64,000 nt of DNA from Arthrobacter oryzae. Its GTDB lineage: Bacteria; Actinomycetota; Actinomycetes; Actinomycetales; Micrococcaceae. Shown here one piece after another: positions 1-8,395 of this stretch (the first letter of the stretch is position 1; each line of letters opens with the position of its first letter). The position numbers and the translations under genes are program-made. The stretch lies in the NCBI RefSeq assembly GCF_030812315.1, contig NZ_JAUSSM010000010.1, positions 62,001 through 126,000 of the forward strand, given 5' to 3'. Under the pieces are notes generated by a model. The model had not been told where the DNA came from, did not search any database, and was given only the letters and a program-made list of their open reading frames with translations.

Positions 1-2
1 GG

Positions 3-245
3 CTTGTCGTCGCGGGCATCGGCGGCGGCGAGGTTCCCATGGGCTGGGAGAGAATCTCGATGAATGCGGGATTCATTAACACGCGCGGATTCAATCTTCC
101 CGACCTTAACGAAATTGTGGCCCTCGCCCGCGAGGGCCGTATTGAAATGGCGGCCACCCACTTCGCCTTTGATGCCATCGAGACTGGACTCGACGCCCTG
201 GAATCAGCATCTGTTGCCGGGCGCGCAGTCGTTACGTTCAGCTAA
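3..245 (+). CDS. Zinc-type alcohol dehydrogenase, C-terminal end (partial)
   Basis: Only the last 80 or so codons of this gene lie in the window; its start is upstream. The open frame begins at base 3 and stops at 243-245. The translated tail runs from a Rossmann-type strand (LVVAGIGGGEVPMGW) to DALESASVAGRAVVTFS. That layout is typical of medium-chain zinc-dependent alcohol dehydrogenases, where the chain returns to the catalytic domain and closes with a GR(A/V)VV strand. Such enzymes oxidise an alcohol with NAD(P). The substrate cannot be inferred from this fragment. It converges on the VOC gene at 419, with a strong hairpin between them. Confidence 0.6.
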   Translation, partial: LVVAGIGGGEVPMGWERISMNAGFINTRGFNLPDLNEIVALAREGRIEMAATHFAFDAIETGLDALESASVAGRAVVTFS

Positions 246-323
246 CATCCTCTGATCTGGACCGCAGAGGCCAATAGGAGACAGTCTCCGCAGTCGACGG
301 GCGGCGCGGAGGCTGGGAAACGC

Positions 324-362
324 CTCAATGTCCGCGCGGCCTTCGGCCGCGCGGACATTGAG
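324..362. terminator. Bidirectional hairpin terminator
   Basis: A perfect 18-bp stem (CTCAATGTCCGCGCGGCC and its complement) is closed by a c(TTCG)g tetraloop. It lies between the convergent genes ending at 245 and 419. There is no clear T-tract, but the stem is long enough to stop transcription from both sides. Confidence 0.75.
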
Positions 363-418
363 CCCGTTGCCCGATCAGGGAACTTTGACGCTCAGAGGCC
401 GGCCTATTTGTTGCCCTT

Positions 419-1387
419 CTAGAATTGTGGCTGCCGGCGTTCTGCCGCCGGATACGGCAGTTCCGGGATGAAGCGCCATTGTGCCCCGAACCCGTTGACG
501 GGCTCGATGACTACTGACCCGCCGTCGTGCGTGAAGGGAACGTCAACCTGCGCCAGGTGTGCACCCGCCGCCTCTGGGTCTTTCACCAGGAAGCTGACGC
601 CGTAGTAAAGGTCGCGGCCGTCCGAGAGTTTGGCCGAATAGGGGCTGTCCGGTTCGGGCACGGCGCATTCGAGCACAGTGTCTGCAAGCCGGATGAACGT
701 GCTTTCCGCATCCAGTGCGGCATTGTGGCCGTGGCCAATGACTTGCCCTTCCAGTACGTCTACGTAGAGTTTTGACAGGCGTGCGGGGTTCCCGGTGAGG
801 ATTGTGTGGTGTGAGGTCAGCACGATGGAGAGCGGGTCGTTCGGGTCCGGCGAAGGGCCCTTCCATTCGGGGCGAAGCCTCGGATCTGCCTGCCGCGCGT
901 AGTGCTCCCAGTGCCGCTCGCCAGTTTCCTGGAACTCGTATCGGATGCCCGTGTCCTCGGGCATGGTGAACCCGGTGAATACGTCGGAAGCGAATGAGGA
1001 GGTGGGAGGCTTGGCATTGGTGATGATCTTTCCCTGCTGGTCGTGCGCCCGGATCCCGGCTCCTGCCAGTTTCTCGAACATCCCGACGGCGTCATCGGTG
1101 TACCAGCCCAACCCGATCATACCGTCAGAGACGCCCTTGTACCGGGTCTGGCCCGCGAGAGCACCTTGGGCATGGAGCGTCGGGCAAAGGAAGACCCAGT
1201 GAATATCGGTGATGAAGGCGAAAAACGAATAGTTCACCGGATAGTCGGGGTTGAGCAGGCTCAGGTCGAGCGTTTCTTCCCAGCGAAGGTCGGGGCGTTC
1301 GAACACCTTTCGGAACCATGTGCGGGCCTCTTCGAGATCGGGAACGGCCAAGGTGGGGTGGTACAGGGCTGGAACATTCGGGGCCAT
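419..1387 (-). CDS. VOC-superfamily (glyoxalase/dioxygenase fold) protein, copy 1
   Basis: This 322-residue protein has two tandem VOC (beta-alpha-beta-beta-beta) modules. The first begins at LYHPTLAVPDLEEARTWF and the second at SHHTILTGNPARLSKLYV. His at the start of each module and Glu near its end (YEFQE, VLECA) are candidate metal ligands. I chose the ATG at 1387 because GAAAGG lies 6 bases before it; the upstream in-frame alternative at 1408 is a TTG. It is a paralogue of the gene at 5582, sharing WEE near residue 40, MPEDTG/LPEDTG and DPRL. The two copies bracket an FAD oxidoreductase, an MHS permease and an IclR regulator, which suggests a role in catabolism of a small, perhaps aromatic, acid. 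The exact reaction is unknown. Confidence 0.7.
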   Translation of the reverse strand: MAPNVPALYHPTLAVPDLEEARTWFRKVFERPDLRWEETLDLSLLNPDYPVNYSFFAFITDIHWVFLCPTLHAQGALAGQTRYKGVSDGMIGLGWYTDDAVGMFEKLAGAGIRAHDQQGKIITNAKPPTSSFASDVFTGFTMPEDTGIRYEFQETGERHWEHYARQADPRLRPEWKGPSPDPNDPLSIVLTSHHTILTGNPARLSKLYVDVLEGQVIGHGHNAALDAESTFIRLADTVLECAVPEPDSPYSAKLSDGRDLYYGVSFLVKDPEAAGAHLAQVDVPFTHDGGSVVIEPVNGFGAQWRFIPELPYPAAERRQPQF

Positions 1388-1478
1388 GGTAAACCTTTCG
1401 TTTTTCAAACTTGTGAGCGGATAGCTTCGTCGGGGGCCTCGTGGGCCATGTTGGGGCGTGGGCGTATGCGGTGGAGTG

Positions 1479-2867
1479 TCAGGCCCTAAGGGCGAACTGC
1501 GTGGCGGCCTGCCGTGCGACGATACGGCCGAATACGGCGCCCTTGCCGAGTGACGTGCCGGTCATATACGCGGCGCCGTGGAAACCGCCGGTGACCTCGC
1601 CGACTGCGTACAGACCCTCGATGACTTCGCTATCGACGTCCACCACCTCACCGCTGGTGTTGATGGTGATCCCGCAGTAGGTCGTGGTCATCAGGGACTT
1701 GGCCGGGTAAGCGTAGAAAGGTGCCTGGTCGATTGGCTGCAGCGCACCGACTCCATTGCACAGGCTGGTTCGGCCTAGCTCATCCTCCTGCCGGCCGATG
1801 ACGGCTTCGTTGTACCGGGCCACGGTCTCAGCGAGGGCGGCTGGGTCGATACCGGCCACCTCGGCGAGTTCTTCGAGGGTGTCGGCCTTGTGAACATGGC
1901 CAATGTCCTCCAGCGTGTCGATGTCCTTCAAAGGAATACCCCGGTGGGATTTGGCGCGGACCTTGGCGTCGAAAATCTCGAAGCCGAGCCCCTCGGGCTG
2001 GCCCAGCACCTGCCGTCCCAGGGTCTTGTAGTCCTGTGATTCGTCCATAAATCGACGACCGTGCTTGTTCACGACGATCGCGCCCATGTAGTAGGCGGTG
2101 AGGAGTTCGTGGAACTCCTCACCTGTCTCGGGATGGGAGCCGTATGTGCCGGAGACGAAGGACATGTCCGCCATGCCGGCACCGAGCTTCCACGCCATCC
2201 TCAGCCCGTCACCCGTGTTGCCTTTGCCGCCGTACGGGATGGCGGCGAGCTGCTCGGGGGCGAAGATCTTCAGCAGGTCCGTACCCCGGCTGAACCCGCC
2301 GGTGGCGAGTACGACTCCCGCACGCCCGGTGAACAACTGCCTTCCTTCGGGGGTATCAGCCATGACAGCGGTTACCCGGCCGTCGGTGTTTCGGACCAGC
2401 TTGTGCGCGCTATGGCTGAGCCGGCTCTGCCCGCCCAGGGCGGTATAGTCCCGGTGCAACGTGGCCAGGACTTCCTTGATCGACGAGTTGTGGCTGCGCC
2501 GGGCGGACTGGCCCGAGCTGATCTCAACTTCCCGGAACACCACCCCGTGGGCCTTGAGCCAGCGATAGGTGTCCTTCTGATGGGCCAGGTAGGCGTCCAG
2601 GAGCGACCGGTCGTTGCGGTGTTCTCCAACCTCGAGCAGGTCCTGGAGGAATAACTCAGCGGAGTCGTCGATGCCCTCCGCGGCCTGTTCCTCGGTGCCC
2701 GTGAACGCGAACCAGCCGCCGCTCATGGCCGAGGAGCCGCCCAGCTGCCCGGTCTTTTCCAGCAGCACTACCGACAGGCCCGCCTCTGCCGCGGACGTTG
2801 CGGTTGACTGCCCGGCGATACCGGAGCCGATAACGACCAGGTCATAGGTGTATTCAGGAATCGTCAT
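1479..2867 (-). CDS. FAD-dependent oxidoreductase (fumarate reductase/3-ketosteroid dehydrogenase-like flavoprotein)
   Basis: This 462-residue cytoplasmic flavoprotein has the dinucleotide motif GSGIAG at residues 14-19, followed by the FAD-binding LLEKTGQLGGSSAMSGG stretch. It ends with the family signature AYMTGTSLGKGAVFGRIVA. The size and motifs fit the FAD_binding_2 family, which includes fumarate, urocanate and tricarballylate-type dehydrogenases and KstD-like enzymes. No heme or signal region is present, so it is a soluble flavin subunit. The start is supported by AAGGAGAG a few bases upstream. It lies 70 bp downstream of the permease gene on the same strand and is probably co-transcribed with it. 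The substrate is not predictable from sequence alone. Confidence 0.75.
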   Translation of the reverse strand: MTIPEYTYDLVVIGSGIAGQSTATSAAEAGLSVVLLEKTGQLGGSSAMSGGWFAFTGTEEQAAEGIDDSAELFLQDLLEVGEHRNDRSLLDAYLAHQKDTYRWLKAHGVVFREVEISSGQSARRSHNSSIKEVLATLHRDYTALGGQSRLSHSAHKLVRNTDGRVTAVMADTPEGRQLFTGRAGVVLATGGFSRGTDLLKIFAPEQLAAIPYGGKGNTGDGLRMAWKLGAGMADMSFVSGTYGSHPETGEEFHELLTAYYMGAIVVNKHGRRFMDESQDYKTLGRQVLGQPEGLGFEIFDAKVRAKSHRGIPLKDIDTLEDIGHVHKADTLEELAEVAGIDPAALAETVARYNEAVIGRQEDELGRTSLCNGVGALQPIDQAPFYAYPAKSLMTTTYCGITINTSGEVVDVDSEVIEGLYAVGEVTGGFHGAAYMTGTSLGKGAVFGRIVARQAATQFALRA

Positions 2868-2937
2868 TCTCCACTCTCCTTCTAGGTGTCTCTTGAATCA
2901 GTGGTGCACCCTCGTATGCGCATGGGTGTTCACCCCG

Positions 2938-4308
2938 TCAGTTCCTCGGTTCGGCCGGCGCCATCAGGGCAGCCGGGACATCCGCGCTGGCGGTGGCCCC
3001 GTTCACGAGTTGGCGATCAGTTCTTGGCAGCCCGAGTTCTTCCAAGGGAGTGCGGTACGTTTCGCGGGCGGTGAGAGCGGCGATGGCGGCGATGACGAGA
3101 GCGCCCGCGACCATGCAAGCGACGGGCATCCAATTGGTGGGGTCTCCGCGGGTCAGTAGGGTAGCAATTGACGGTGCGAACCCGGATACGACTGAACCGA
3201 TCTGGAGTCCGACCGCCATGGAGGTGTAACGGACCCGCGCGGTAAACATTTCTGCGTAGAAAGCCGGGTAGATGGCTCCGCAGAATGCCAGGAACAAGCC
3301 AACCATAAGCGCGTTGGTGACGAACATCAGGGGAATATTGCCTGCCGATACTGCCGAGAAGAACCCGAATGTCATGACCCCCGTGCCGAGTGCGCCCACC
3401 ACGAACACGGGTCGGCGTCCGATCCTGTCGGCCAATAAGCCCGCCAGGGGGCGGACCAGCAGGGCGACGATCTGAGTCACGACGGCGGACCACAGTACTG
3501 TGGTCCGGTCGATCCCCATCGAGATGGCGAACGCGACGCCGAAAACGTTCATGATGGAATCGGGGACGAAGTAGAGCGTCGCTATGGCGACCCGACTGAT
3601 ACCTTTCCAACTGCTCCGGGCTGCCTCGAAGAGCGGGATCTTCGCCGTCTCGCCCTTCTGTTTGACTTGCTCGAACACCGCGGGTTCCTCGAGCGTGCGG
3701 CGGACAAAGAACGCGATGAAGAGGACGACGATGCTGGCCAGGAACGGCAGGCGCCAACCCCAGGTGAAGAGGATTTCGTCAGGCATCGCTGCGATTGGGA
3801 TTAGGACGAGAGTAGCGAGAAGCATTCCGGCGCCCACGCCTTCGACCGTCCAGCTGCCCCAGAAAGCCCGGCTCCGGTCTGGAGCGTGTTCAATGGTCAG
3901 CGAGCTGGCACCTGCGACTTCGCCACCGGCAGAAAAGCCCTGCAAGAGCCGCATGGCGACCAAAAGCATCGGCGCCAGAGGTCCGATCTGGTCGAAGCTG
4001 GGAAGGAGCCCGATAACGAACGTGGCCAGCCCCATGATCAGCAACGTTGCCAGCAACGCATTCTTGCGCCCGAACTTGTCACCAAAGTGGCCGATCACTA
4101 CGGCACCCAGCGGCCGGGCCAGATAAGCGACTCCGAACGTGGCGAAAGACATCAACGTCGCAGCTTCCGACCCTGGGAAGAAGACCACCGGGAAGATAAA
4201 CGCGGCCGCCGACGCGAAGAGGACAAAGTCGTAGTACTCGAGTGCCCCGCCCAGGAACGCTGAGAGGGCGGCCTTTCTGGTCTGAGCGGTTGCTCCGGTC
4301 TTGATCAT
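2938..4308 (-). CDS. MHS-family metabolite:proton symporter (MFS)
   Basis: This is an integral membrane protein of about 456 residues with 12 predicted helices. The N-terminal GGALEYYDFVLFASAAAFIFP and the GHFGDKFGRKNALL loop are hallmarks of the metabolite:H+ symporter branch of the major facilitator superfamily (relatives of ProP, KgtP and ShiA), which import small organic acids or betaines. I chose the ATG at 4308, preceded by GAGG; the in-frame start at 4338 is a TTG with no visible ribosome site. It is transcribed with the FAD oxidoreductase and diverges from the IclR gene at 4603, which makes it the likely uptake system for the compound handled by this cluster. Confidence 0.8.
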   Translation of the reverse strand: MIKTGATAQTRKAALSAFLGGALEYYDFVLFASAAAFIFPVVFFPGSEAATLMSFATFGVAYLARPLGAVVIGHFGDKFGRKNALLATLLIMGLATFVIGLLPSFDQIGPLAPMLLVAMRLLQGFSAGGEVAGASSLTIEHAPDRSRAFWGSWTVEGVGAGMLLATLVLIPIAAMPDEILFTWGWRLPFLASIVVLFIAFFVRRTLEEPAVFEQVKQKGETAKIPLFEAARSSWKGISRVAIATLYFVPDSIMNVFGVAFAISMGIDRTTVLWSAVVTQIVALLVRPLAGLLADRIGRRPVFVVGALGTGVMTFGFFSAVSAGNIPLMFVTNALMVGLFLAFCGAIYPAFYAEMFTARVRYTSMAVGLQIGSVVSGFAPSIATLLTRGDPTNWMPVACMVAGALVIAAIAALTARETYRTPLEELGLPRTDRQLVNGATASADVPAALMAPAEPRN

Positions 4309-4602
4309 TACTGGAAACTCCTCGATTGCCGACGTCAAAGGACATCACGTGCTTGGTGGTCTAAGGGATGGACGCGGCAGGCTCGTTATCGCACTGTCCC
4401 CGCATTGTTCGAGCCTCATTGGGCGCTACCTAGAGAATGTCTGTGAACAAGGTCATGGTCGAGATCGTTTCTCACTGAACGAGAAGGACAAGTTTCTGCC
4501 CGCCGAGGCCTTGGTGGGCGATAGTATCTGCTGTGCAGGCAAATGGATCGCTCGTCCGGGCAGTCTGCGGAGCGGGGCGGGACAGAAGCGGTCGGAGGCC
4601 GA

Positions 4603-5421
4603 ATGCCAGCGCAGAACGAGACGATGATCGAACGGGTCATACGCATCCTCGAAGTGTTTGGCGCCGGCGAGAATGCCTTGACGGCATCAGAGATCGCCAG
4701 GAGGGCCAAGCTTCCGCTGGCCACTGCTCACCGGATTGTGGGTGACCTCGTTGCCGCCAGGGTTCTGGAACGTGAACCAGACCGCCGGGTGCGCATCGGC
4801 TTGCGTCTTTGGGAACTCGCAACCCGGGCGTCCAGCGCCATGTCACTGCGCGATATTGCGCTGCCGTACATGGAGGATCTTCACGCAGTGGTCAAACAGC
4901 ATACCCAGCTCTCGGTTCTGGACCGACATGACGTGCTCTACCTCGAGCGGCTCTCATCCAAGGACGCCACTTCCGCCAACACTGCGACGGCTGGATCACG
5001 CCTACCTGCGCTGCAGTGCGCACCGGGCATCGTCCTTGCGGCGTACTCACTGCCCGCAGTTCGGGACGAACTACTCACCTGGGGCAGGCTCACAGAGTTC
5101 AACAAACAAACCGTCATGGGCAGGGATGACCTCAGGAAGATCATCGCTGAGGCCCGCCGGGTTGGCTATGCATTGGCCCCGGGCTGGATACACACCGACG
5201 TCTCTGGAATCGCCGTCCCCATCTTGGCGGCGGACGGCGGGGCAATTGCCGCGCTGTCCATCACGATCAAACGCGACAGCGCTGATGAACTCACATACCT
5301 CCACGCGCTGCACACCACGGCACGCGCTGTTTCCCGGGCCATGAATGTCGAGAACTTGGTGACGGACCCGCGCTTGAACCTGCTTAAGCAACAAATCCGG
5401 AGGGCCACTGACGCCGACTAA
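4603..5421 (+). CDS. IclR-family transcriptional regulator
   Basis: The protein is about 272 residues. An N-terminal winged helix (ALTASEIARRAKLPLATAHRIVGDL, roughly residues 27-51) is followed by an effector-binding GAF-like domain containing GSRLPALQCAPGIVLAA and GIAVPILAADG. These are standard features of IclR regulators, which bind DNA as dimers or tetramers and respond to a small metabolite. An in-frame ATG exists at 4543, but the ATG at 4603 follows GGAGG by 4 bases and fits the family start better. It diverges from the permease/oxidoreductase genes and precedes a VOC gene, so it probably controls both directions. Confidence 0.85.
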   Translation: MPAQNETMIERVIRILEVFGAGENALTASEIARRAKLPLATAHRIVGDLVAARVLEREPDRRVRIGLRLWELATRASSAMSLRDIALPYMEDLHAVVKQHTQLSVLDRHDVLYLERLSSKDATSANTATAGSRLPALQCAPGIVLAAYSLPAVRDELLTWGRLTEFNKQTVMGRDDLRKIIAEARRVGYALAPGWIHTDVSGIAVPILAADGGAIAALSITIKRDSADELTYLHALHTTARAVSRAMNVENLVTDPRLNLLKQQIRRATDAD

Positions 5422-5581
5422 GCCGAAGAGGGATACTTGCATTCCACAGTTGCGGCTTCTCGCTGAGTGGGAAGGGGCGTTGTGGGTTCGGGATTGCTCA
5501 GAGAAGGTTTCAGAAACCTATGCGGGCCCCGCCTAACGGCAGGCAACTCGCTAAACTCGACCAGCCCCAGAAAGTTGCGAA

Positions 5582-6538
5582 ATGAATGCCACGGCCCTGA
5601 TGAGTACCGCTGTCCCAATGATGTTTCACCCCACGCTGGTGGTCGACGACCTACGGCAAGCGACCGAGTGGTTCCAAAGGGTCTTCGGTCGTCGCGGGGT
5701 CCGATGGGAGGAGAAATACGACTTCTCAAAGCTAAAAGGGGACTATCCCAAGGACTACTCGATCTTCATCCACATCGGTGGTGTCGTAGTTGACGTGCTT
5801 TCGCCAAAGTTGCTCGCGCTGCCGGAAGGCAAGGCGGCCCCGTACCCGGAAGGCCACGGACTGTCGGACATTGCGTGGTACACGGAGGATGCGCGCGCCC
5901 TGGCGAGATACCTCACCTCACGAGGAATTGGCGTGCGGGATCAGAATGGGTCCCTTGTCGAGGACGGTCACCTGCCGGTCTCCAACCTGGCCGATGATTG
6001 CTACATCCTATGGACCCTTCCGGAAGACACCGGCCTGACCTACGAATTTCTTGAGATGGGGGAGCAGCACCGCGAGTTCTATTCAAGGCAAGGTGACCCG
6101 CGGCTTAACCCGTGCTGGACCCTGCCGGCCCCAGCCGCTGACGACCCTCTCGGTGTGGTTCGGAACCTGCACCACACAATCCTCACCCTCGACCTTGAGC
6201 GGGCCGAGCGGCTCTACACCCAGATCCTGCCCGGGCAGGTGGTCCGCCGCGGCGTAGATGCCCAGTGGGGCGCCGAGAGTGTCTTCATCGAGTTTGCCGG
6301 ATCAGTGCTCGAATTCGCCCGGCCGAATTCGGGAACGATCACGGATGTCTTTACCGGCGAGGCGACGGATACGGATAGCTACGTTGGCATGACCTACCAG
6401 GTAGTCGACCTCGAACGTGTGGCACGGCACTTTACGCAGCAGAGGATCGGCTTTGTACGGGAAGGCGAGACGCTGGTTACCTTCCCTGCCGAAACCATGG
6501 GCGTGCGATGGACTTTTGTTGAAGGCCTTCGCCCATGA
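5582..6538 (+). CDS. VOC-superfamily protein, copy 2
   Basis: This 318-residue two-module VOC protein is paralogous to the gene at 419. Module 1 starts at MFHPTLVVDDLRQATEWF and module 2 at LHHTILTLDLERAERLYT. Shared blocks include RWEE, WYTEDA/WYTDDA, PEDTG and YEF. Candidate metal ligands are the histidines opening each module and the Glu in YEFLE and VLEFA. The ribosome site is weak (AGAAAG about 8 bases upstream of 5582); ATGs at 5600 and 5618 are alternatives. It lies downstream of the IclR gene on the same strand and probably acts on the same substrate as the rest of this cluster. The specific reaction is unknown. Confidence 0.7.
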   Translation: MNATALMSTAVPMMFHPTLVVDDLRQATEWFQRVFGRRGVRWEEKYDFSKLKGDYPKDYSIFIHIGGVVVDVLSPKLLALPEGKAAPYPEGHGLSDIAWYTEDARALARYLTSRGIGVRDQNGSLVEDGHLPVSNLADDCYILWTLPEDTGLTYEFLEMGEQHREFYSRQGDPRLNPCWTLPAPAADDPLGVVRNLHHTILTLDLERAERLYTQILPGQVVRRGVDAQWGAESVFIEFAGSVLEFARPNSGTITDVFTGEATDTDSYVGMTYQVVDLERVARHFTQQRIGFVREGETLVTFPAETMGVRWTFVEGLRP

Positions 6539-6709
6539 CGGTCCAAACCCGACGAAAAGAAGTTGGCTGTGCATTTTCGAAGAAGAATGCCAGCTGTCCT
6601 TGCAGGACGACGTACGCGCGAATTTGCGTGGGAGAACTGCACTTGGTTGTGTAAGACGCGGCGAGTGAGCTCGGTTTCATGTTTGGTGTTTGAAAAAGTC
6701 GAAATTGGG

Positions 6710-6728
6710 GTGTGCACAATGTGCACAC
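6710..6728. promoter_or_regulatory. 19-bp palindrome P1, repeat copy 1
   Basis: The sequence GTGTGCACAATGTGCACAC has perfect 9-bp arms around one central base. It marks the sharp left side of the repeat: homology with copy 2 is clear inside it and poor outside it. Confidence 0.7.
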
Positions 6729-6786
6729 TCAGCGCCTCGGTCTGGGCCGTACACAGGCCGGATCGGGCCGGATTCCTTATGTTTCC

Positions 6787-6842
6787 GGGGGAGCGGCGGG
6801 TTTGTAAGGGCTGGAACCCGGTTCGAGTCCCACCTCGGGCAC
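6787..6842 (+). pseudogene. tRNA-Leu-like module, degenerate (copy 1)
   Basis: This 56-nt stretch ends in GGTTCGAGTCCCACCTCGGGCAC, which has the form of a T-arm loop plus the 3' acceptor strand of an actinobacterial tRNA-Leu (5' strand GCCCGAG expected). Its 5' end GGGGGAGCGGCGG recalls the tRNA-Leu start but cannot pair fully with the 3' strand, and no anticodon arm fits. It is therefore not a working tRNA gene. A terminator follows 8 bases later. Confidence 0.5.
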
Positions 6843-6849
6843 GGCAGAT

Positions 6850-6870
6850 CCCCTCGTCGGAGGGGTTTTT
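6850..6870 (+). terminator. Intrinsic terminator in repeat copy 1
   Basis: The stem is CCCCTC-GTCG-GAGGGG followed by TTTTT. It is conserved in copy 2, which implies that the stretch before it is (or was) transcribed left to right. Confidence 0.8.
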
Positions 6871-7189
6871 GCTTTAACGTGTGGACATTGTTCGTCGGAT
6901 GGTCCTCTGACGCTGTCCGCGGTCTGCGCCTGGCGCCGCGGTGGCCTATTTGGTTGTGAGGGTGGCGGGGTCAGGGCCCTGGCCTGTGGGCCCTCCGGCT
7001 GCTGAGATCTAAGGCTATGTGTAGTTTCTAGCTGTTTCCGTTGGCCAGTTGTTGGCCTTCACCCGTTCATGGTCACGAGTTGTGGTGACGACATGACCAA
7101 GATGAATCTTCTTCAAAGACGTTCCTCGAATAGCTGCCTTCGGCGAGCCACGTATGTTCGCTCATAGCGTGTTTGTCCGGTCAAAGACG

Positions 7190-7208
7190 GTGTGCACATT
7201 GTGCACAC
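7190..7208. promoter_or_regulatory. 19-bp palindrome P2, repeat copy 1
   Basis: The sequence GTGTGCACATTGTGCACAC has perfect 9-bp arms. An additional half-site, TTGTGCAC, follows within 5 bases. It lies 480 bp from P1. Confidence 0.7.
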
Positions 7209-7320
7209 CTTTGTGCACGGGCGGCTTTCAACCTGCATTTTGGTCCCTTCCCTCTGGTTCTGCCGACACCACTTCATGTACGTCTCTGTTGCAGGCGACC
7301 TGACTTTGCGCGCTGATCGA

Positions 7321-8395
7321 ACAGCATGAGCTCGGCGGCGAGACCAAGAGGAAGCACGCGTGTGGTGGCTTCGCGATTGCCGTGGTGGAGTGACGCCATA
7401 TGGGACTGTCCGCCCTCTGGCTCGCTCAGGTGCTAACAACGGGGTCGGGCTGACAGGGCGCGAGCACATGCGCCTGCACAACTGGGGAAGGTGCGTCATG
7501 GCTGAAATCAATGCGGTGCTGGCCGGAGTGACGGCGGAAGAACTCGAGGAGACGTCGCAACTGGGCGGAAGGGGCACCTGGGGCGGCAACTGATCGATGC
7601 GCTTGACCGCTCCGCGGGCGGTTCTGATGCCCGCAAAGACCTCAGCGACCGCATCTTCCAAACCCATAGCTAAAGGCTAAAGCAGGCTCCCAAAGGATAG
7701 GCCGCCGAAACGGCTGGCATGGACGCTTCTGCCACGGGTTTCCGGGGAATTTTGGAACGCCGATAGTGGGCCTTCTGTCGTAATTGATAGGACGGCAGGG
7801 ACCTGAGAGCAGGCCACAGTTGGGGTCACCCCGGATTATCCACGGCTTGGTACGGAAGCCACTCGGCAGCGGAACTGATCGTCCAGATACTCTCCCGACG
7901 ATTGAACAGGACGTTGCACAATTGCCGAGCTTCGGTTTGCGCTATCTCTCATAGGCGAATTTCCGGCTGTTTCGACATCCTCTCGCTGCGTCTCCCATCT
8001 GGGTAGGTGATAAGTGCGTTGCGGACGTGTTCAAAGTGACAGGAGTGCACCACCAAATGCGAAGCGAAAGGGCCACTCCGCACTCCGAGCGAAGGAAAAT
8101 CCAGACCGCGAGCCCTTCGCCGGAGCATACTCAATGGTGGAGCCCTAGAGAGCGACTGTCTCGTTCCGCTGGGCCAGCCAGCGGCGCCAAGGATCGCCCA
8201 CCATACGGCGACATGGCGACCTGCGGCGGAAAGATACTCATTGGGGATGCTTCACAGTGGTTGAATCAGAGGTGATGCTCGGCGGAATGCACTGGCCAAC
8301 ACAGTGCAATTGCCCGGCTCCATGGAACTTCTTCCGTCTGGCAGGGTGTTCCCCGTGTTTCGACCACGGTAGGTCGCAGTGGCGTCCGCCTGGCA
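7321..8395. other. Gene-poor interval before GH42
   Basis: I see no convincing gene here. Around 7500-7670 there is a short frame reading MAEINAVLAGVTAEELEE that continues, after a shift of frame, as RQLIDALDRSAGGSDARKDLSD; this may be a decayed small gene. Bases 7749-7774 match 63098-63123 in 23 of 26 positions. A 7-bp hairpin (TGCACTG/CAGTGCA, 8288-8308) could end transcription of the GH42 gene. The rest holds nothing I can name. Confidence 0.4.

Larger units (their letters stand above)
6710..7320 (+). repeat. Palindrome-bounded tRNA-like repeat, copy 1
   Basis: About 610 bp align with 43185-43796 in the same orientation. From palindrome P1 to the end of the tRNA-like module (58 bp plus 56 bp) the two copies align without a gap. 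Further conserved blocks are a terminator, TCTGACGCTGTCCGCGGTCT, AGTTGTGGTGACGACATGAC and a second palindrome. About 110 bp beyond the second palindrome (TTGTGCACGG, CCCTTCC.TCTGGTTCTGCC, TTCATG) also match. No long reading frame is conserved between copies. Short ORFs on both strands look incidental because they differ in frame and length. I do not recognise this as a named element. Confidence 0.75.

Noticed and set aside
6820..6842. Working tRNA-Leu gene
   Set aside because: Only the T-loop and 3' acceptor strand fit; the 5' acceptor strand and anticodon arm are lost.
7113..7667. 184-codon minus-strand frame across repeat copy 1
   Set aside because: The corresponding frame in copy 2 is much shorter and ends elsewhere, so the frame is not conserved between copies and reads through palindromes.
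7905..7920. LacI-type operator (GGACGTTGCAC)
   Set aside because: Only one half of the operator is present and no gene starts close by.
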